In this document: positions 63,966-64,000 of the stretch, one piece after another
Layout of the letters: each line of letters begins with the position of its first letter
Position numbering within the stretch: the stretch's first letter is position 1
Origin: UBA7692 sp964650845
GTDB lineage: Bacteria; Bacteroidota; Bacteroidia; Chitinophagales; LD1
Assembly (NCBI GenBank): GCA_964650845.1
Contig: CAZYXR010000006.1
Coordinates: 1 to 64,000, forward strand
Length of the DNA: 64,000 nt
Direction of reading: 5' to 3'
Position numbers and translations under genes: made by a program
Notes under the pieces: model-generated
Databases searched by the model: none
What the model was told of the DNA's origin: nothing
What the model saw: the letters and a program-made list of their open reading frames with translations, nothing else

Positions 63966-64000
63966 ATCATTGGTTAGATGAAATGAATCTAACCAATGAT
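63966..64000. repeat. 13-bp perfect inverted repeat directly before comF
   Basis: ATCATTGGTTAGA (63966-63978) and TCTAACCAATGAT (63988-64000) pair perfectly around a nine-base loop. It begins three bases before the comF start codon and reaches the window edge, so its full length is unknown. On the minus strand no T-run separates it from the ATG. Confidence 0.7.

Overview
The window is about 40% GC and comes from a member of the Bacteroidetes, probably a free-living or environmental Chitinophagales/Sphingobacteriales-like lineage. The main evidence is the set of type IX secretion system (T9SS) parts and substrates: PorP/SprF, a PorE-like OmpA protein, type A sorting tails and type B (gliding motility-associated, CHU_C) tails. 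Supporting evidence is the lack of Shine-Dalgarno sequences, the menaquinone genes, and promoters that fit the Bacteroidetes consensus TTG-N19-TAnnTTTG at both tRNAs, at rpoC and at a T9SS operon. Three runs of exactly 10 N (20354, 38003, 48757) show that this is a scaffold; each run lies inside a gene.

Layout. 1-11250 (mostly minus strand): an alpha-2-macroglobulin lipoprotein cut by the left edge, hppD, divergent nhaA, an initiator tRNA followed by a tandem array of tRNA 3'-end copies carrying a GIY-YIG nuclease gene, a rhodanese operon, a DmeF-like metal exporter, and a pgk-TPR-secG operon. 11316-18128 (plus): tRNA-Glu, a DUF5686 outer-membrane protein, then two T9SS cargo genes, the first interrupted by an IS5-family element. 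18181-28938 (minus): rpoC with its own promoter, then a three-gene T9SS module (type B adhesin, PorP/SprF, PorE-like). 29048-32208: acs and ilvE. 32539-36952 (plus): a 5'-nucleotidase split over two genes, dnaA, and an alpha/beta hydrolase lipoprotein. 36978-46035: menD-menB, lpxB, purT, a VF530 protein, a TMTC-like membrane TPR protein, and pyrG. 46146-54277: a T9SS cargo protein, a degenerate amidohydrolase, a DinB protein, a phasin, a YhhN protein and groSL. 54332-57131: an accessory island with two two-gene toxin-antitoxin-like units, each preceded by a copy of the same intergenic repeat. 57363-64000: an OstA-like protein, a transglutaminase-like protein, a second type B T9SS protein, a histidine kinase and comF.

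How the genes work together. Housekeeping genes (rpoC, dnaA, groSL, pgk, pyrG, secG, lpxB, menBD) alternate with cell-surface genes. The secreted proteins depend on a T9SS whose core genes are not in the window, although the adhesin-PorP-PorE-like operon supplies an export and anchoring module. Most of the novelty lies in two places: the tRNA-fMet/GIY-YIG tandem array (6529-7130) and the repeat-plus-toxin-antitoxin array (55201-57131). No complete, wholly unknown multi-gene system could be shown from sequence alone.
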